Of a stretch of 11,252 nucleotides of DNA, positions 1 through 7,036 are shown in pieces (the stretch's first letter is position 1; each line of letters opens with the position of its first letter). The stretch covers positions 1-11,252 of the forward strand of contig DJMM01000116.1 in assembly GCA_002435365.1 (NCBI GenBank), read 5' to 3'. A program made the position numbers and the translations under genes. Under the pieces are notes generated by a model. The model ran no database searches. It worked only from the letters and a program-made list of their open reading frames with translations, and was not told the origin of the DNA. The DNA is from Ignavibacteriales bacterium UBA6490. Lineage in GTDB: Bacteria; Bacteroidota; Ignavibacteria; Ignavibacteriales; Ignavibacteriaceae.

Positions 1-171
1 AAAGTTTATGATGTGCTGGGAAATGAAGTGGCAACTCTGGTGAATGAATTAAAGTCTGCCGGGAACTATGAAGTTAATTGGAATTCAGAAAAGTACCCGG
101 CCGGGGTTTATTTCTATCAACTAAGAGCCGGGGGTTTTGTGGGAACTAAAAAAATGATTTTGTTGAAGTAG
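1..171 (+). CDS. 3' end of a T9SS cargo protein (type A sorting domain)
   Basis: Only the last 56 codons are inside the window, read in frame 1 and ending at TAG 169-171; the start and the functional domain lie upstream. What remains is most of a type A C-terminal sorting domain: a KVYDVLGNEV strand, a G-N-Y-E-V-N-W strand, then AGVYFYQLRAG and the terminal KKMILLK. In the known system such a domain directs a protein with an N-terminal signal peptide through the type IX secretion channel, after which it is cleaved and the protein is released or anchored at the cell surface. The YPNPFN motif expected just before this segment is not visible because of the window edge. Identity of the cargo cannot be known from here. 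It is followed within 25 bases by a strong terminator, so it is the last gene of its transcript. Confidence 0.9.
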   Translation, partial: KVYDVLGNEVATLVNELKSAGNYEVNWNSEKYPAGVYFYQLRAGGFVGTKKMILLK

Positions 172-193
172 TGAGTTAAGTCGCGAGATGTTT

Positions 194-227
194 AAATCCC
201 CGTCTACATGCAGTTGACGGGGATTTT
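194..227 (+). terminator. Rho-independent terminator after the T9SS cargo gene
   Basis: A perfect 11-bp stem pairs 194-204 (AAATCCCCGTC) with 216-226 (GACGGGGATTT) around an 11-base loop. It starts 23 bases after the stop codon. The 3' arm ends in TTTT, which is a short U tract. Stem length and position make this the strongest terminator candidate in the window. Confidence 0.85.
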
Positions 228-325
228 GGGGGAGTATAAAATAATTATTGCCTGATTTTTACATTTTTTTGACAACTGGTATTAGTAATACAAATATTTT
301 GCGGACAGCTGATTAATAAGCTATG

Positions 326-351
326 ATGTGGAACCAAACATGGTTCGACAT
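326..351. promoter_or_regulatory. imperfect dyad upstream of the lipoprotein gene
   Basis: Arm 326-335 (ATGTGGAACC) mirrors arm 342-351 (GGTTCGACAT) with nine paired positions, one G-G mismatch and a six-base loop. It lies about 95 bases before the lipoprotein start, with no U tract after it, so it is more like an operator or a 5'-leader hairpin than a terminator. No known regulator site is recognised. Confidence 0.3.
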
Positions 352-433
352 AAATAACGATAAGTGACTTTTATTTGTCAGGCACAATCTTTATAAAAAT
401 TAATAAAAAGCTTTAGATCAAATTACATCCGAT

Positions 434-438
434 GGAGA
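434..438 (+). promoter_or_regulatory. ribosome binding site deciding the lipoprotein start
   Basis: GGAGA sits five bases before ATG 444. The competing in-frame ATG at 432 overlaps this site and has no purine-rich site of its own, so 444 is preferred. Confidence 0.6.
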
Positions 439-443
439 AAAAT

Positions 444-845
444 ATGAGAATCATTCTACTTAGCACTGTTTTATTGGTGTCTTTACTGTTGATTTCCTGT
501 GATCCGGGTGAAACCACGGTGGGTTCTAACCAGGACACCCCCATCCCCAGCCTTTCTTTTGCGGTTGACACCACATATTTAGACGCCCCCAACAACAAAC
601 TGGTGGCTAAGGGTACCGTTAAAAACAACGGCAGTTCAAAAGTAAACTCACCTTGGTATGTTGAATGCCAGTTCTACACCAATTCCAACAAAACCACAAA
701 ATTAGGAGGCAACTATACTCAGATCGGGGTACCGTTATCCAATGGTCAGTCCACCTTCTGGACAATTTCATATTCTTCCCAAAATGTAAATGTAATCAAC
801 TACCCGAATTTTTCGGTGGGCGATCTGAGAGGAATTTATAAATAA
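444..845 (+). CDS. small exported lipoprotein, possible FxLYD-like domain
   Basis: A 133-residue protein starting at ATG 444; the in-frame ATG at 432 would add four residues but lacks a ribosome binding site. The N-terminus MRIILLSTVLLVSLLLISC is a lipoprotein signal peptide: Arg at position 2, a long hydrophobic stretch, and a lipobox L-I-S-C with the lipidated Cys at 19. Asp follows at +2. The mature part is a polar, beta-rich domain of about 95 residues. A G-T-V-K-N-N-G element (57-63), a Y-V-E-C-Q-F-Y strand (72-78) and an S-N-G-Q-S-T-F-W element (99-106) resemble the FxLYD layout (conserved G-x-v-x-N, then an extended strand, then a g-x-x-x-x-F turn). That family assignment is inference and only moderately supported. 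It would sit in the periplasm or at the outer membrane. The next gene begins 25 bases after its stop, which suggests cotranscription and a possible partnership with the phospholipase-like protein. Confidence 0.85.
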   Translation: MRIILLSTVLLVSLLLISCDPGETTVGSNQDTPIPSLSFAVDTTYLDAPNNKLVAKGTVKNNGSSKVNSPWYVECQFYTNSNKTTKLGGNYTQIGVPLSNGQSTFWTISYSSQNVNVINYPNFSVGDLRGIYK

Positions 846-870
846 TTCACTATAGCCGGAAATTAAAACT

Positions 871-2322
871 TTGCAGATATTATTTTCTTCCAGTTTAATA
901 TTTTTAGTAATTGGTACCGGTATTCCGGTGCAGACCGATAACACCGGGAGCATAAACCCGCAATTAATTATAAGTCATGATTCACAGATAAATTATTCGG
1001 GAGTTCCTAATCACCGGGAAATTGTTCTGAGGTCATTTGATTTGGCTGTTGAAGCCGGATTCCTGGATACGAACGGCATTACGATTCAGGAAATAAGAGA
1101 CAGACTGGAAGCCGGAGCTTATAGTGAAGATTTTGAAGATATTCCGGGAATAATTGGTGAACACTTTCCGGCACCCTGGAGTCAGGGACCAGACTTTGAT
1201 TTTTTAGGTTATTATCCGTTTACCAAAATTCCGTATGGATCTTACAGAGATACATCCAGCGGCTGGTACAGAGGTCTGAATCATGGTTATGATCCCGTTC
1301 AGAATTTTAAATGGCCTGGCGCAAAATCAACCACTGTAGATTGGGCAAACTATCCCGGCAATTCACATATCTGGTATAATGCTGTGCAGTTATATATATC
1401 GGGAGAAAAAGCTAAAGCATATCAGTGCCTTGGGCACCTTCTTCATCTGCTGGCTGATCTTTCCATTCCATCACATGTAAGAGTTGTTAACCATGGTATG
1501 GATGTAGTAGAGCTTAAGTCAGGCACGCTTCTGAATCCGGACAAGCTTGAATTAACCATTGATGAATATGAACTTGCATTATCCGGCGGGATTTTAGTGC
1601 AGAACATAATAATTATTCCTGATTTATTAACAGAGTTCCGGTCTGCGCTTAACCTGGCCTCGCCCTCAAATGTTCCGGTATTCGTATCATGGGAGGATTA
1701 TTTGAGAAAGCTCGGCGAATATACTTATCTGCATCCTCTGGTTAATCAGTTTTATGCAGCTCCTGCCTGGAACGGAGGATGGGGTGCTGCTCTGGATCAG
1801 AATGGGGTTGTAAAGAATCCCATAACTTATGCCACGTTACCGCTTGCTGAAATTAATGGGAGCTGGTTTGAATTGAAAATTAAAAGTACTGCTGGTTCGA
1901 ACGGGACGGTTCTTCCAAAAGCAAAGATGGTGGATTTATGCCGGGATCTGGTTCCTAAAGCTGTTGAGCATGGAGCCGGATTAATAAGATACTTTCACCA
2001 GATCGTGACCGATGTAAGGTTAGAAAATAGTACACCGGGTAATTTTCTGTTATCACAAAACTATCCCAATCCCTTCAATGCCGGCACAGTCATAAATTAT
2101 TCGGTTCCGGGAACGCGGCAGGTTCAACTGAAAATTTTCGATATTTTAGGAAATGAAGTGGAAAACCTGGTTGACGAAGTGAAACCGGCAGGCACATATG
2201 AAATAACCTGGAACGCAGCTAACTTTCCAAGCGGAGTGTATTTCTATCAACTTAGAGCTGCCACTGGCAGCGGGATGGCAGAGAGTTTTATGGAAACCAG
2301 GAAAATGATTTTAATAAAGTAA
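871..2322 (+). CDS. secreted zinc-phospholipase-C/S1-P1-nuclease-like protein with T9SS sorting domain
   Basis: Protein of 483 residues counted from TTG 871. The fold assignment comes from a zinc-ligand series matching clostridial alpha-toxin and Bacillus PLC: His48 in an HREIVLRSFD helix (His11/14 equivalent), Glu86-Asp87 in AYSEDFED, and His98 in EHF. Next comes the core LHLLADLSIPSH with His192, Asp196 and His202 in the HxxxD-x5-H spacing of the family, then His208 and Asp211/Glu214. The family hydrolyses phospholipid head groups or nucleic-acid phosphodiesters with three zinc ions; which substrate applies here cannot be read. Residues about 220-380 are unassigned. Residues 391-483 are a T9SS type A sorting domain (QNYPNPFN, KIFDILGNEV, SGVYFYQL, KMILIK). 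The start is odd: TTG 871 gives a signal peptide with no basic residue, whereas ATT 862 would add I-K-T and restore one; an in-frame TAG at 853-855 blocks anything longer. It follows the lipoprotein gene by 25 bases. Confidence 0.85.
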   Translation: MQILFSSSLIFLVIGTGIPVQTDNTGSINPQLIISHDSQINYSGVPNHREIVLRSFDLAVEAGFLDTNGITIQEIRDRLEAGAYSEDFEDIPGIIGEHFPAPWSQGPDFDFLGYYPFTKIPYGSYRDTSSGWYRGLNHGYDPVQNFKWPGAKSTTVDWANYPGNSHIWYNAVQLYISGEKAKAYQCLGHLLHLLADLSIPSHVRVVNHGMDVVELKSGTLLNPDKLELTIDEYELALSGGILVQNIIIIPDLLTEFRSALNLASPSNVPVFVSWEDYLRKLGEYTYLHPLVNQFYAAPAWNGGWGAALDQNGVVKNPITYATLPLAEINGSWFELKIKSTAGSNGTVLPKAKMVDLCRDLVPKAVEHGAGLIRYFHQIVTDVRLENSTPGNFLLSQNYPNPFNAGTVINYSVPGTRQVQLKIFDILGNEVENLVDEVKPAGTYEITWNAANFPSGVYFYQLRAATGSGMAESFMETRKMILIK

Positions 2323-2341
2323 ATAAAATCAAATATTATTG

Positions 2342-2375
2342 ATAATCCTCCATCAATAAAAATGGTGGAGGTTAT
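2342..2375 (+). terminator. weak hairpin after the phospholipase-like gene
   Basis: Arms 2342-2354 and 2364-2375 pair around CCTCCA/TGGAGG with one bulged T and one wobble, loop of nine A/T-rich bases, 20 bases after the stop. There is no U tract, so intrinsic termination is uncertain. Confidence 0.4.
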
Positions 2376-2535
2376 GGTTCCGCATCAATTAATATTTCGG
2401 TGTAGATTAACAAATCAGATAAAATTGAACCTCTCGATTAAATTTTGATCCCTGTATCCGGATAATCTGCCGGTTATAATAACCCCTGAAACACCGAGCC
2501 TTAATATCCGTCTAACATTAGAAACTGGAGAAATT

Positions 2536-3906
2536 ATGGCTTTCTTTTTATTAATTATGTTCTGTATATCCTCAAATTTTTGCTCTTATGCGCAGCCCGA
2601 AGATGGTTATAAAATATTTTTACTTAAAGAAACAAAAGGCATTTTTTACCTGGAGCCGGTATCTATAAATGAAGGGGTAAAAAAAAGCTTTAAACAGAGT
2701 GATATTATTACTTTTATTATCCCGGTGGGGGTGGGCAAGTCAGGTGACATCGTACAAGCAACTGAAAAGAATAATATTATTAATATTTATGGCGCCGGGG
2801 GCGAGATGGAGGTTTCAATAGTTGATGAGTCAGGTAACCAGAGATTTCTTCCCAAGGTTAAATATTCTGATCTGCAAAGTTATTTTATAAGAGTTAATGT
2901 GATTAGCGGAAATGGAAGGAAGAAGGCATTCTATATAAAAAACTATAATGAATACGGCGATGCTGATGGACCGGTTTTTGATCTGTTCGGGGGAAGGATT
3001 CCTATGGCAGAAGGAGATTATTCTGTAACCACAGAGGTAAGTAAGCCCAAAGAGATAAAATATATTGCAGGTACAGCCAATCTTGAAATTCGTGAGAATC
3101 TTCTTTTTGTTAAGGGAAAGACAAATGCTCAAACCGATGGTTACTTTATAATCGATTTCGGGGCAGGCAGGACTGTATTTTCCAAAGAATATATCCCGGC
3201 TGGTAGCAGTATAACCGGGATCACCAGTGTTCAATATTCTGCTGACGGCATAAAAACTTCCGAAGGAGAATTGGGAGCTGCGGGGGGAAGTGTTCCCGGT
3301 CTCCTTGGAAACACTGTTGTGGAAAAGTTCAGTTTTGGTAATCTGGTGCTTAATAATCTGCCGGTAACTGTAGTTGAAACTCTGCCGGCTATTGCCGGCA
3401 AGAAAGTCTCCGGTATTATAGGTATGGATATCCTGCAAATGGCAAAAACAGTATCGATTGAATATTCCCGCGGTAAAGGGGGCAAAATTGTTTTTGAACA
3501 GGACATGATTACGGCAGCAGATCATTATAAAATTCCTTTCTTTTTTATTAATAACCAGATATTTATTGACGGACAAATTAATGACAGGCCGGTGGCATTC
3601 CTTTTTGATACCGGTGCACGCTACTCATTTGTTTCGAACGGACTTGGATTAAGAACTATAGCTCCCGGGGGGCCGGTTGTCCGCGGGCTGGACGGCAACT
3701 CAATTCCTTCGGATGTGGCAGAGGTGAATAATTTTTTACTGGGACAAACTGAATTTAAATTTAAGGATTTCTATTCCGCGGATCTGCCGGTTATAAACAA
3801 TCTGGGTCTTAAAGATACCGGGGCTTTGCTGGGCGGAAATTTTTTCAGGGAATTTAATGTGGTAAATGTTAACTTCACAGATAAAGTGATAATTATTGAG
3901 GAGTAA
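2536..3906 (+). CDS. secreted protein with two tandem retropepsin-like aspartic protease domains
   Basis: Protein of 456 residues from ATG 2536, with GGAG at 2527-2530 five bases ahead. A signal peptide ends near S-Y-A|Q-P (residue 19/20); unusually it has no Lys or Arg before the hydrophobic core, and no longer start is available. Residues about 25-165 form a beta-rich region that I cannot assign. Domain 1 (about 183-320) has the catalytic-type motif FIIDFGAG with Asp207 and the later hydrophobic-hydrophobic-Gly element GIIGMDIL (293-300). Domain 2 (about 333-456) has FLFDTGAR with Asp358 and GALLGGNFF (429-437). These pairs are the hallmarks of clan AA aspartic proteases, where two Asp-bearing halves form one active site. 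Having both halves in one chain would allow an internal pseudo-dimer, as in pepsin. The usual Thr/Ser after the Asp is Phe208 in domain 1. No sorting domain is present, so a periplasmic place is likely. Cleavage targets are unknown. Confidence 0.85.
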   Translation: MAFFLLIMFCISSNFCSYAQPEDGYKIFLLKETKGIFYLEPVSINEGVKKSFKQSDIITFIIPVGVGKSGDIVQATEKNNIINIYGAGGEMEVSIVDESGNQRFLPKVKYSDLQSYFIRVNVISGNGRKKAFYIKNYNEYGDADGPVFDLFGGRIPMAEGDYSVTTEVSKPKEIKYIAGTANLEIRENLLFVKGKTNAQTDGYFIIDFGAGRTVFSKEYIPAGSSITGITSVQYSADGIKTSEGELGAAGGSVPGLLGNTVVEKFSFGNLVLNNLPVTVVETLPAIAGKKVSGIIGMDILQMAKTVSIEYSRGKGGKIVFEQDMITAADHYKIPFFFINNQIFIDGQINDRPVAFLFDTGARYSFVSNGLGLRTIAPGGPVVRGLDGNSIPSDVAEVNNFLLGQTEFKFKDFYSADLPVINNLGLKDTGALLGGNFFREFNVVNVNFTDKVIIIEE

Positions 3907-4047
3907 TTGTATAATTATAATAAATTCGGGCTGCGGTGACACGCATCGCTATAATGATTATATTAATGAGGGTAATTCAAATCCGGCAATTTCATTGAAG
4001 AATGCCTGGTTTTACCCGGAAACGTTAACAATAAAACATGAATAAGT

Positions 4048-6207
4048 ATGGCAATCAGAATATTTTATTATATAATCTCTGCCGTAGCATTATCCAACCA
4101 GATTTTCCCGCAGCCGTTAAGCTGGCGGCAATTGCATGCCCCGGTGGCATCAGCGGTTACCGGTATTACCCAGTTATCGAACGGCGAATTTTACCTGAGC
4201 ACCAGTACTCTGGGAGTTTTCAAATCGACTGATAACGGAGCCACATGGTCTGAATGCAATACCGGACTTACAAACCTCTACATAAATAACATTTACTCGG
4301 TAAACGGGGATCAATTGTTTGCCTGCAGCGGCGCCACTATCTTTAAATTCAACCATCCGTACGGAGAGTGGATAAATCTGAATGCACCTCAGGCGAGTTA
4401 CGTTAGTATTATAGTTAATTCAGCCGGGCACATAATTGCCGGTTCAAATCATGGAATATTCAGATCAACAAACGAGGGAACAACCTGGCAGGCGGCAACC
4501 ATCAATATCTCTGCAAGTTGTTTCATTTCTATCCAGAATGACATTTTATTTGCGGGGGCAAACAGTGGTGTCTATAAGTCAACCGATAACGGGGACACAT
4601 GGACCAAGACCGGGATTTCCGGAGATCACATGGTCTCCGATCTTTGTGTTGATAATAACGGCGATATTTATGCCAATGTTTTTTTCCGCGGACAGGGAAT
4701 TTACCGTTCGCAGAACCAGGGAGCGACCTGGGAACAATTAAATGCCGGACTAATAAATCAGTTGACTACCTCTGTAGCTGTTGATGACCAGGGGAATATT
4801 TACGCGGGTACTGCTGAAGGAGGTGTTTTTCTGAAGGCATTTGACCAGTCGTCATTTATTCAGATTAATTTACATCAGGTAATGAGCCAGGTATTGAGTA
4901 TTTATATCGCACAGGATAAAACTATTTATATATGTTCGGCGGGAGGCGGACTGTTCAGAAAAAACCAATCGGTATCGGAATGGAAACAGGCCAATTCGGG
5001 TTTACCGCTGGATCATTCTATCCCGCTGGGATTCGATTCAAACAATAATTTTTATATGGGTAATTATTACTCGGGATTTTTCCGCTCAACGGACGATGGA
5101 AATAACTGGTTCCCGGTTGCATATTATTTTGGCGGCTCACACCATTTCAGCTTTTTGGCTCATAAGAATTACATCCTTCTAGGACCTACAGTAGAATTTG
5201 CGTTCTGGGGAATGTTATATAAATCGACAGACAGAGGCGAAAGCTGGGAATATTTTCACCAGGGAATTCCGCTTATACATCCGGATTATCCATGGATCCA
5301 GGTGGTAATGGATATTGCGGTTAATTCAAGCGGAGACCTTTTTGCCGCTCTGGATACCAAGGGTATTTACCGCCGGCTTGCTTCGGATACCAGCTGGTAT
5401 TATAAAAATTCAGATATCCCCGATACAAATGTTTTCTCCGTCTGCGTTGATGCAAATGATAATGTATTTGCCGGTTACAGGAACGGATACATTTATAAGT
5501 CGAGTAATAAAGGCGAGAACTGGGTAGAATCATTATCTGATATTCCGGGCTATACAGTTGAACATATGGAATCAGCTGGTGAATATGTTTTTGCGATACT
5601 GCATAACTGGAATTATCCCCATCAGAACACCAGTCTTGGGCTCTACTCCCATGATAATGGAAACAGCTGGCTTAATTTAAATATTGGTAGCTTAGGCAGC
5701 AGAATAAACAGCATTGGATTTTTCAATAATAATATTGTAGTGGGTTCTGACTCAGATGGTGTGTTTATCTCTGCCGATTTTGGAGAAAACTGGCTCAGTG
5801 CCTCAGCAGGATTATCAGATCACTTTATTAAGAGCATAATTGTGAACCTGGACGGCATTTTACTTTGTGGTACTGAAAAGGAAGGAATTTATTTCGCAGA
5901 TTTAACCACTACGGGTGTTTATGAGATCGACAGCAGGGCATCGACCAATTATCTGGAGTTTCAGAACTACCCCAATCCGTTTAATGGTACGTCAGTAATT
6001 AGATACTCGGTACCTCAACTATCCACTGTTATTATAAAGGTGTTTGATATAATTGGTAATGAACTGGAAACATTGATTAATGAAAAAAAACCGGCAGGAA
6101 GTTATGAACTAACCTGGAATGCAAAGAATTTACCCAGCGGTGTTTATTTCTGCCGTATGAGTACTGCTTCATATAATGTAACCAGGAAAATGATTCTGAT
6201 AAAATAA
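4048..6207 (+). CDS. secreted Asp-box (BNR/sortilin-like) beta-propeller protein with T9SS sorting domain
   Basis: Protein of 719 residues from ATG 4048; an in-frame TGA at 4039-4041 leaves no longer ATG start. The N-terminus MAIRIFYYIISAVALSNQ works as a signal peptide, with Arg4 before the hydrophobic stretch. Nine Asp-box motifs (S-x-D/N-x-G-x-x-W) are visible, beginning at residues 60, 140, 178, 221, 347, 393, 485, 534 and 575. Between them run strands of the type I-Y-A-G followed by G-V-F/Y-K-S. This is the pattern of BNR/sortilin/Ycf48-type propellers, probably one large or two stacked propellers over residues 25-620. Asp boxes are structural turns, so they do not prove sialidase activity, and I see no catalytic signature. 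Residues 636-719 are a sorting domain (QNYPNPFNG, KVFDIIGNEL, SGVYFC, KMILIK). A binding or surface-scaffold role is inference. The ribosome binding site is weak. A TATAAT hexamer at 3950-3955 without a clear -35 is the only promoter hint. A terminator follows. Confidence 0.92.
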   Translation: MAIRIFYYIISAVALSNQIFPQPLSWRQLHAPVASAVTGITQLSNGEFYLSTSTLGVFKSTDNGATWSECNTGLTNLYINNIYSVNGDQLFACSGATIFKFNHPYGEWINLNAPQASYVSIIVNSAGHIIAGSNHGIFRSTNEGTTWQAATINISASCFISIQNDILFAGANSGVYKSTDNGDTWTKTGISGDHMVSDLCVDNNGDIYANVFFRGQGIYRSQNQGATWEQLNAGLINQLTTSVAVDDQGNIYAGTAEGGVFLKAFDQSSFIQINLHQVMSQVLSIYIAQDKTIYICSAGGGLFRKNQSVSEWKQANSGLPLDHSIPLGFDSNNNFYMGNYYSGFFRSTDDGNNWFPVAYYFGGSHHFSFLAHKNYILLGPTVEFAFWGMLYKSTDRGESWEYFHQGIPLIHPDYPWIQVVMDIAVNSSGDLFAALDTKGIYRRLASDTSWYYKNSDIPDTNVFSVCVDANDNVFAGYRNGYIYKSSNKGENWVESLSDIPGYTVEHMESAGEYVFAILHNWNYPHQNTSLGLYSHDNGNSWLNLNIGSLGSRINSIGFFNNNIVVGSDSDGVFISADFGENWLSASAGLSDHFIKSIIVNLDGILLCGTEKEGIYFADLTTTGVYEIDSRASTNYLEFQNYPNPFNGTSVIRYSVPQLSTVIIKVFDIIGNELETLINEKKPAGSYELTWNAKNLPSGVYFCRMSTASYNVTRKMILIK

Positions 6208-6227
6208 TAACGCTTATCCATTTTTGG

Positions 6228-6256
6228 AAAAACCACTGCATCGGCAATGGTTTTTT
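6228..6256 (+). terminator. Rho-independent terminator after the propeller gene
   Basis: AAAAACCA (6228-6235) pairs with TGGTTTTT (6248-6255), then after one C-A mismatch TGC (6237-6239) pairs with GCA (6244-6246), closing an ATCG loop. Six T residues (6251-6256) end the structure. It begins 20 bases after the stop codon. The A-rich 5' arm means it could also act on minus-strand transcripts coming from the cupin gene. Confidence 0.8.
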
Positions 6257-6552
6257 ATTAAGCCGTCAGGACAGATAACCATTTCTGATAAAAAGAAAAG
6301 ATTCAACAACCATGGAAGGAGTAATATTCGCTCTTTTCTTTAGCTTTTTGATACCCGGCTTATGTAATATGATTAACCTGCCTTGTTATGAGGGGATAAG
6401 AGTGAGATAAGCATGACACAATGGAAGATAAGATAAAAATTACATAAAGATACTACCTATACAGTAAAAAACGTTCAAAGACACAAAATATGTTCTGTAA
6501 ATTCAGGCACGTTTCATCGAAAATCAAAAAACTAATCCGGAAAAACACAACC
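6257..6552. other. gene-free stretch between convergent genes
   Basis: This A/T-rich spacer separates the plus-strand propeller gene from the minus-strand cupin. I see no supported gene, RNA or mobile element. The only structure noted is a distant 10-bp inverted repeat (6292-6301 with 6332-6341) of low complexity. Confidence 0.6.
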
Positions 6553-6882
6553 TCAGTCAATTACAAAAAGTTTTGCCCCGGTTTCAGTAACCGAGCGGTG
6601 CGGCTCGGTATTGTCTGCAACCTGGTAACTTATGCCCGGACGCAGAACAAATTTCTTTCCGTTCTGCAGTTCAGTTATAAGCTCGCCTTCAAGGCAAAGC
6701 AGAATATGTCCTTTGCTGCACCAGTGATCGGCAATATATCCGGGAGAGTATTCAACCATGCGTACCCGGATATCTCCTAAATTACGGGTCTGCCAGTATG
6801 CCGTACCCTTTTCACCTTTATGTTCTGTTCGCTCAATAGCTGACCAGTCTGTTAAACCGAAGGGTATATCACTCAGCTTCAC
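6553..6882 (-). CDS. DHCW-motif cupin-fold protein
   Basis: Protein of 109 residues starting at GTG (6882-6880). A strong ribosome binding site, AGGAGG at 6892-6887, lies four bases ahead and fixes this start. There is no signal peptide, so it is cytoplasmic, the only such confident gene in the window. It is a single small cupin barrel: YIADHWCSKGHILLCLEGEL (residues 49-68) holds the D-H-W-C motif (52-55), His59 and the first cupin Gly/Glu element. The second half has a G-x-x-x-x-x-x-P-G turn (75-83) and His95 in EPHRSV. The match is to the short family known as DHCW-motif cupins, whose biochemical role is not established; the His residues suggest metal binding, which is inference. It lies 154 bases downstream of the beta-helix gene on the same strand and has its own ribosome site. 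Whether it has its own promoter is not visible. Confidence 0.88.
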   Translation of the reverse strand: MKLSDIPFGLTDWSAIERTEHKGEKGTAYWQTRNLGDIRVRMVEYSPGYIADHWCSKGHILLCLEGELITELQNGKKFVLRPGISYQVADNTEPHRSVTETGAKLFVID

Positions 6883-7007
6883 TGTTCCTCCTGTTGAATA
6901 ATCAGAAATATCGTTTTTAATATTCCAAACTTAGCACTTAAATGAATTTCATCATATTCAGACTGTTGCAAACAGTAACAGATTAAACCTTACCCTGAAA
7001 ATGTATC

Positions 7008-7027
7008 CCGGCTATAAAATCTGCCGG
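7008..7027 (-). terminator. possible weak terminator hairpin of the beta-helix gene
   Basis: CCGGC (7008-7012) pairs with GCCGG (7023-7027) around a ten-base A/T loop, just past the minus-strand stop. No clear U tract follows on the minus strand. A second short hairpin, ACTGTT/AACAGT at 6962-6976, lies further on. Termination here is uncertain and read-through to the cupin is possible. Confidence 0.3.
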
Positions 7028-7036
7028 TGTAAGGAA

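Noticed and set aside
269..298. TTGACA at 269-274 as a -35 box before the lipoprotein gene
   Set aside because: The best -10 partner at usable spacing matches only four of six bases, and promoters in this bacterial group often differ from the TTGACA/TATAAT type.
2830..3576. A 248-codon open frame on the minus strand inside the aspartic protease gene
   Set aside because: It lies wholly opposite a gene with clear signal peptide and protease motifs, its translation resembles no family, and it has no ribosome binding site of note; a shadow frame.
3950..3955. TATAAT as a promoter for the propeller gene
   Set aside because: No -35-like hexamer lies at 16-18 bases upstream, and a lone hexamer in A/T-rich DNA is expected by chance.
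4038..4232. ATG 4038 opening a 64-codon frame just before the propeller gene
   Set aside because: It is out of frame with the propeller gene, overlaps its start and encodes no recognisable protein.
4225..5795. Calling the Asp-box protein a sialidase
   Set aside because: Asp boxes are structural and occur in many propellers; no FRIP-type motif or catalytic Arg/Tyr/Glu set was seen.
6292..6341. Perfect 10-bp inverted repeat AAAGAAAAGA / TCTTTTCTTT
   Set aside because: It is low-complexity purine/pyrimidine sequence with a 30-base loop, so it is weak as a terminator or operator.
6490..6780. A 96-codon plus-strand frame overlapping the cupin
   Set aside because: It is antisense to the cupin, which has the conserved DHWC motif and a strong ribosome binding site; the plus-strand peptide looks random.
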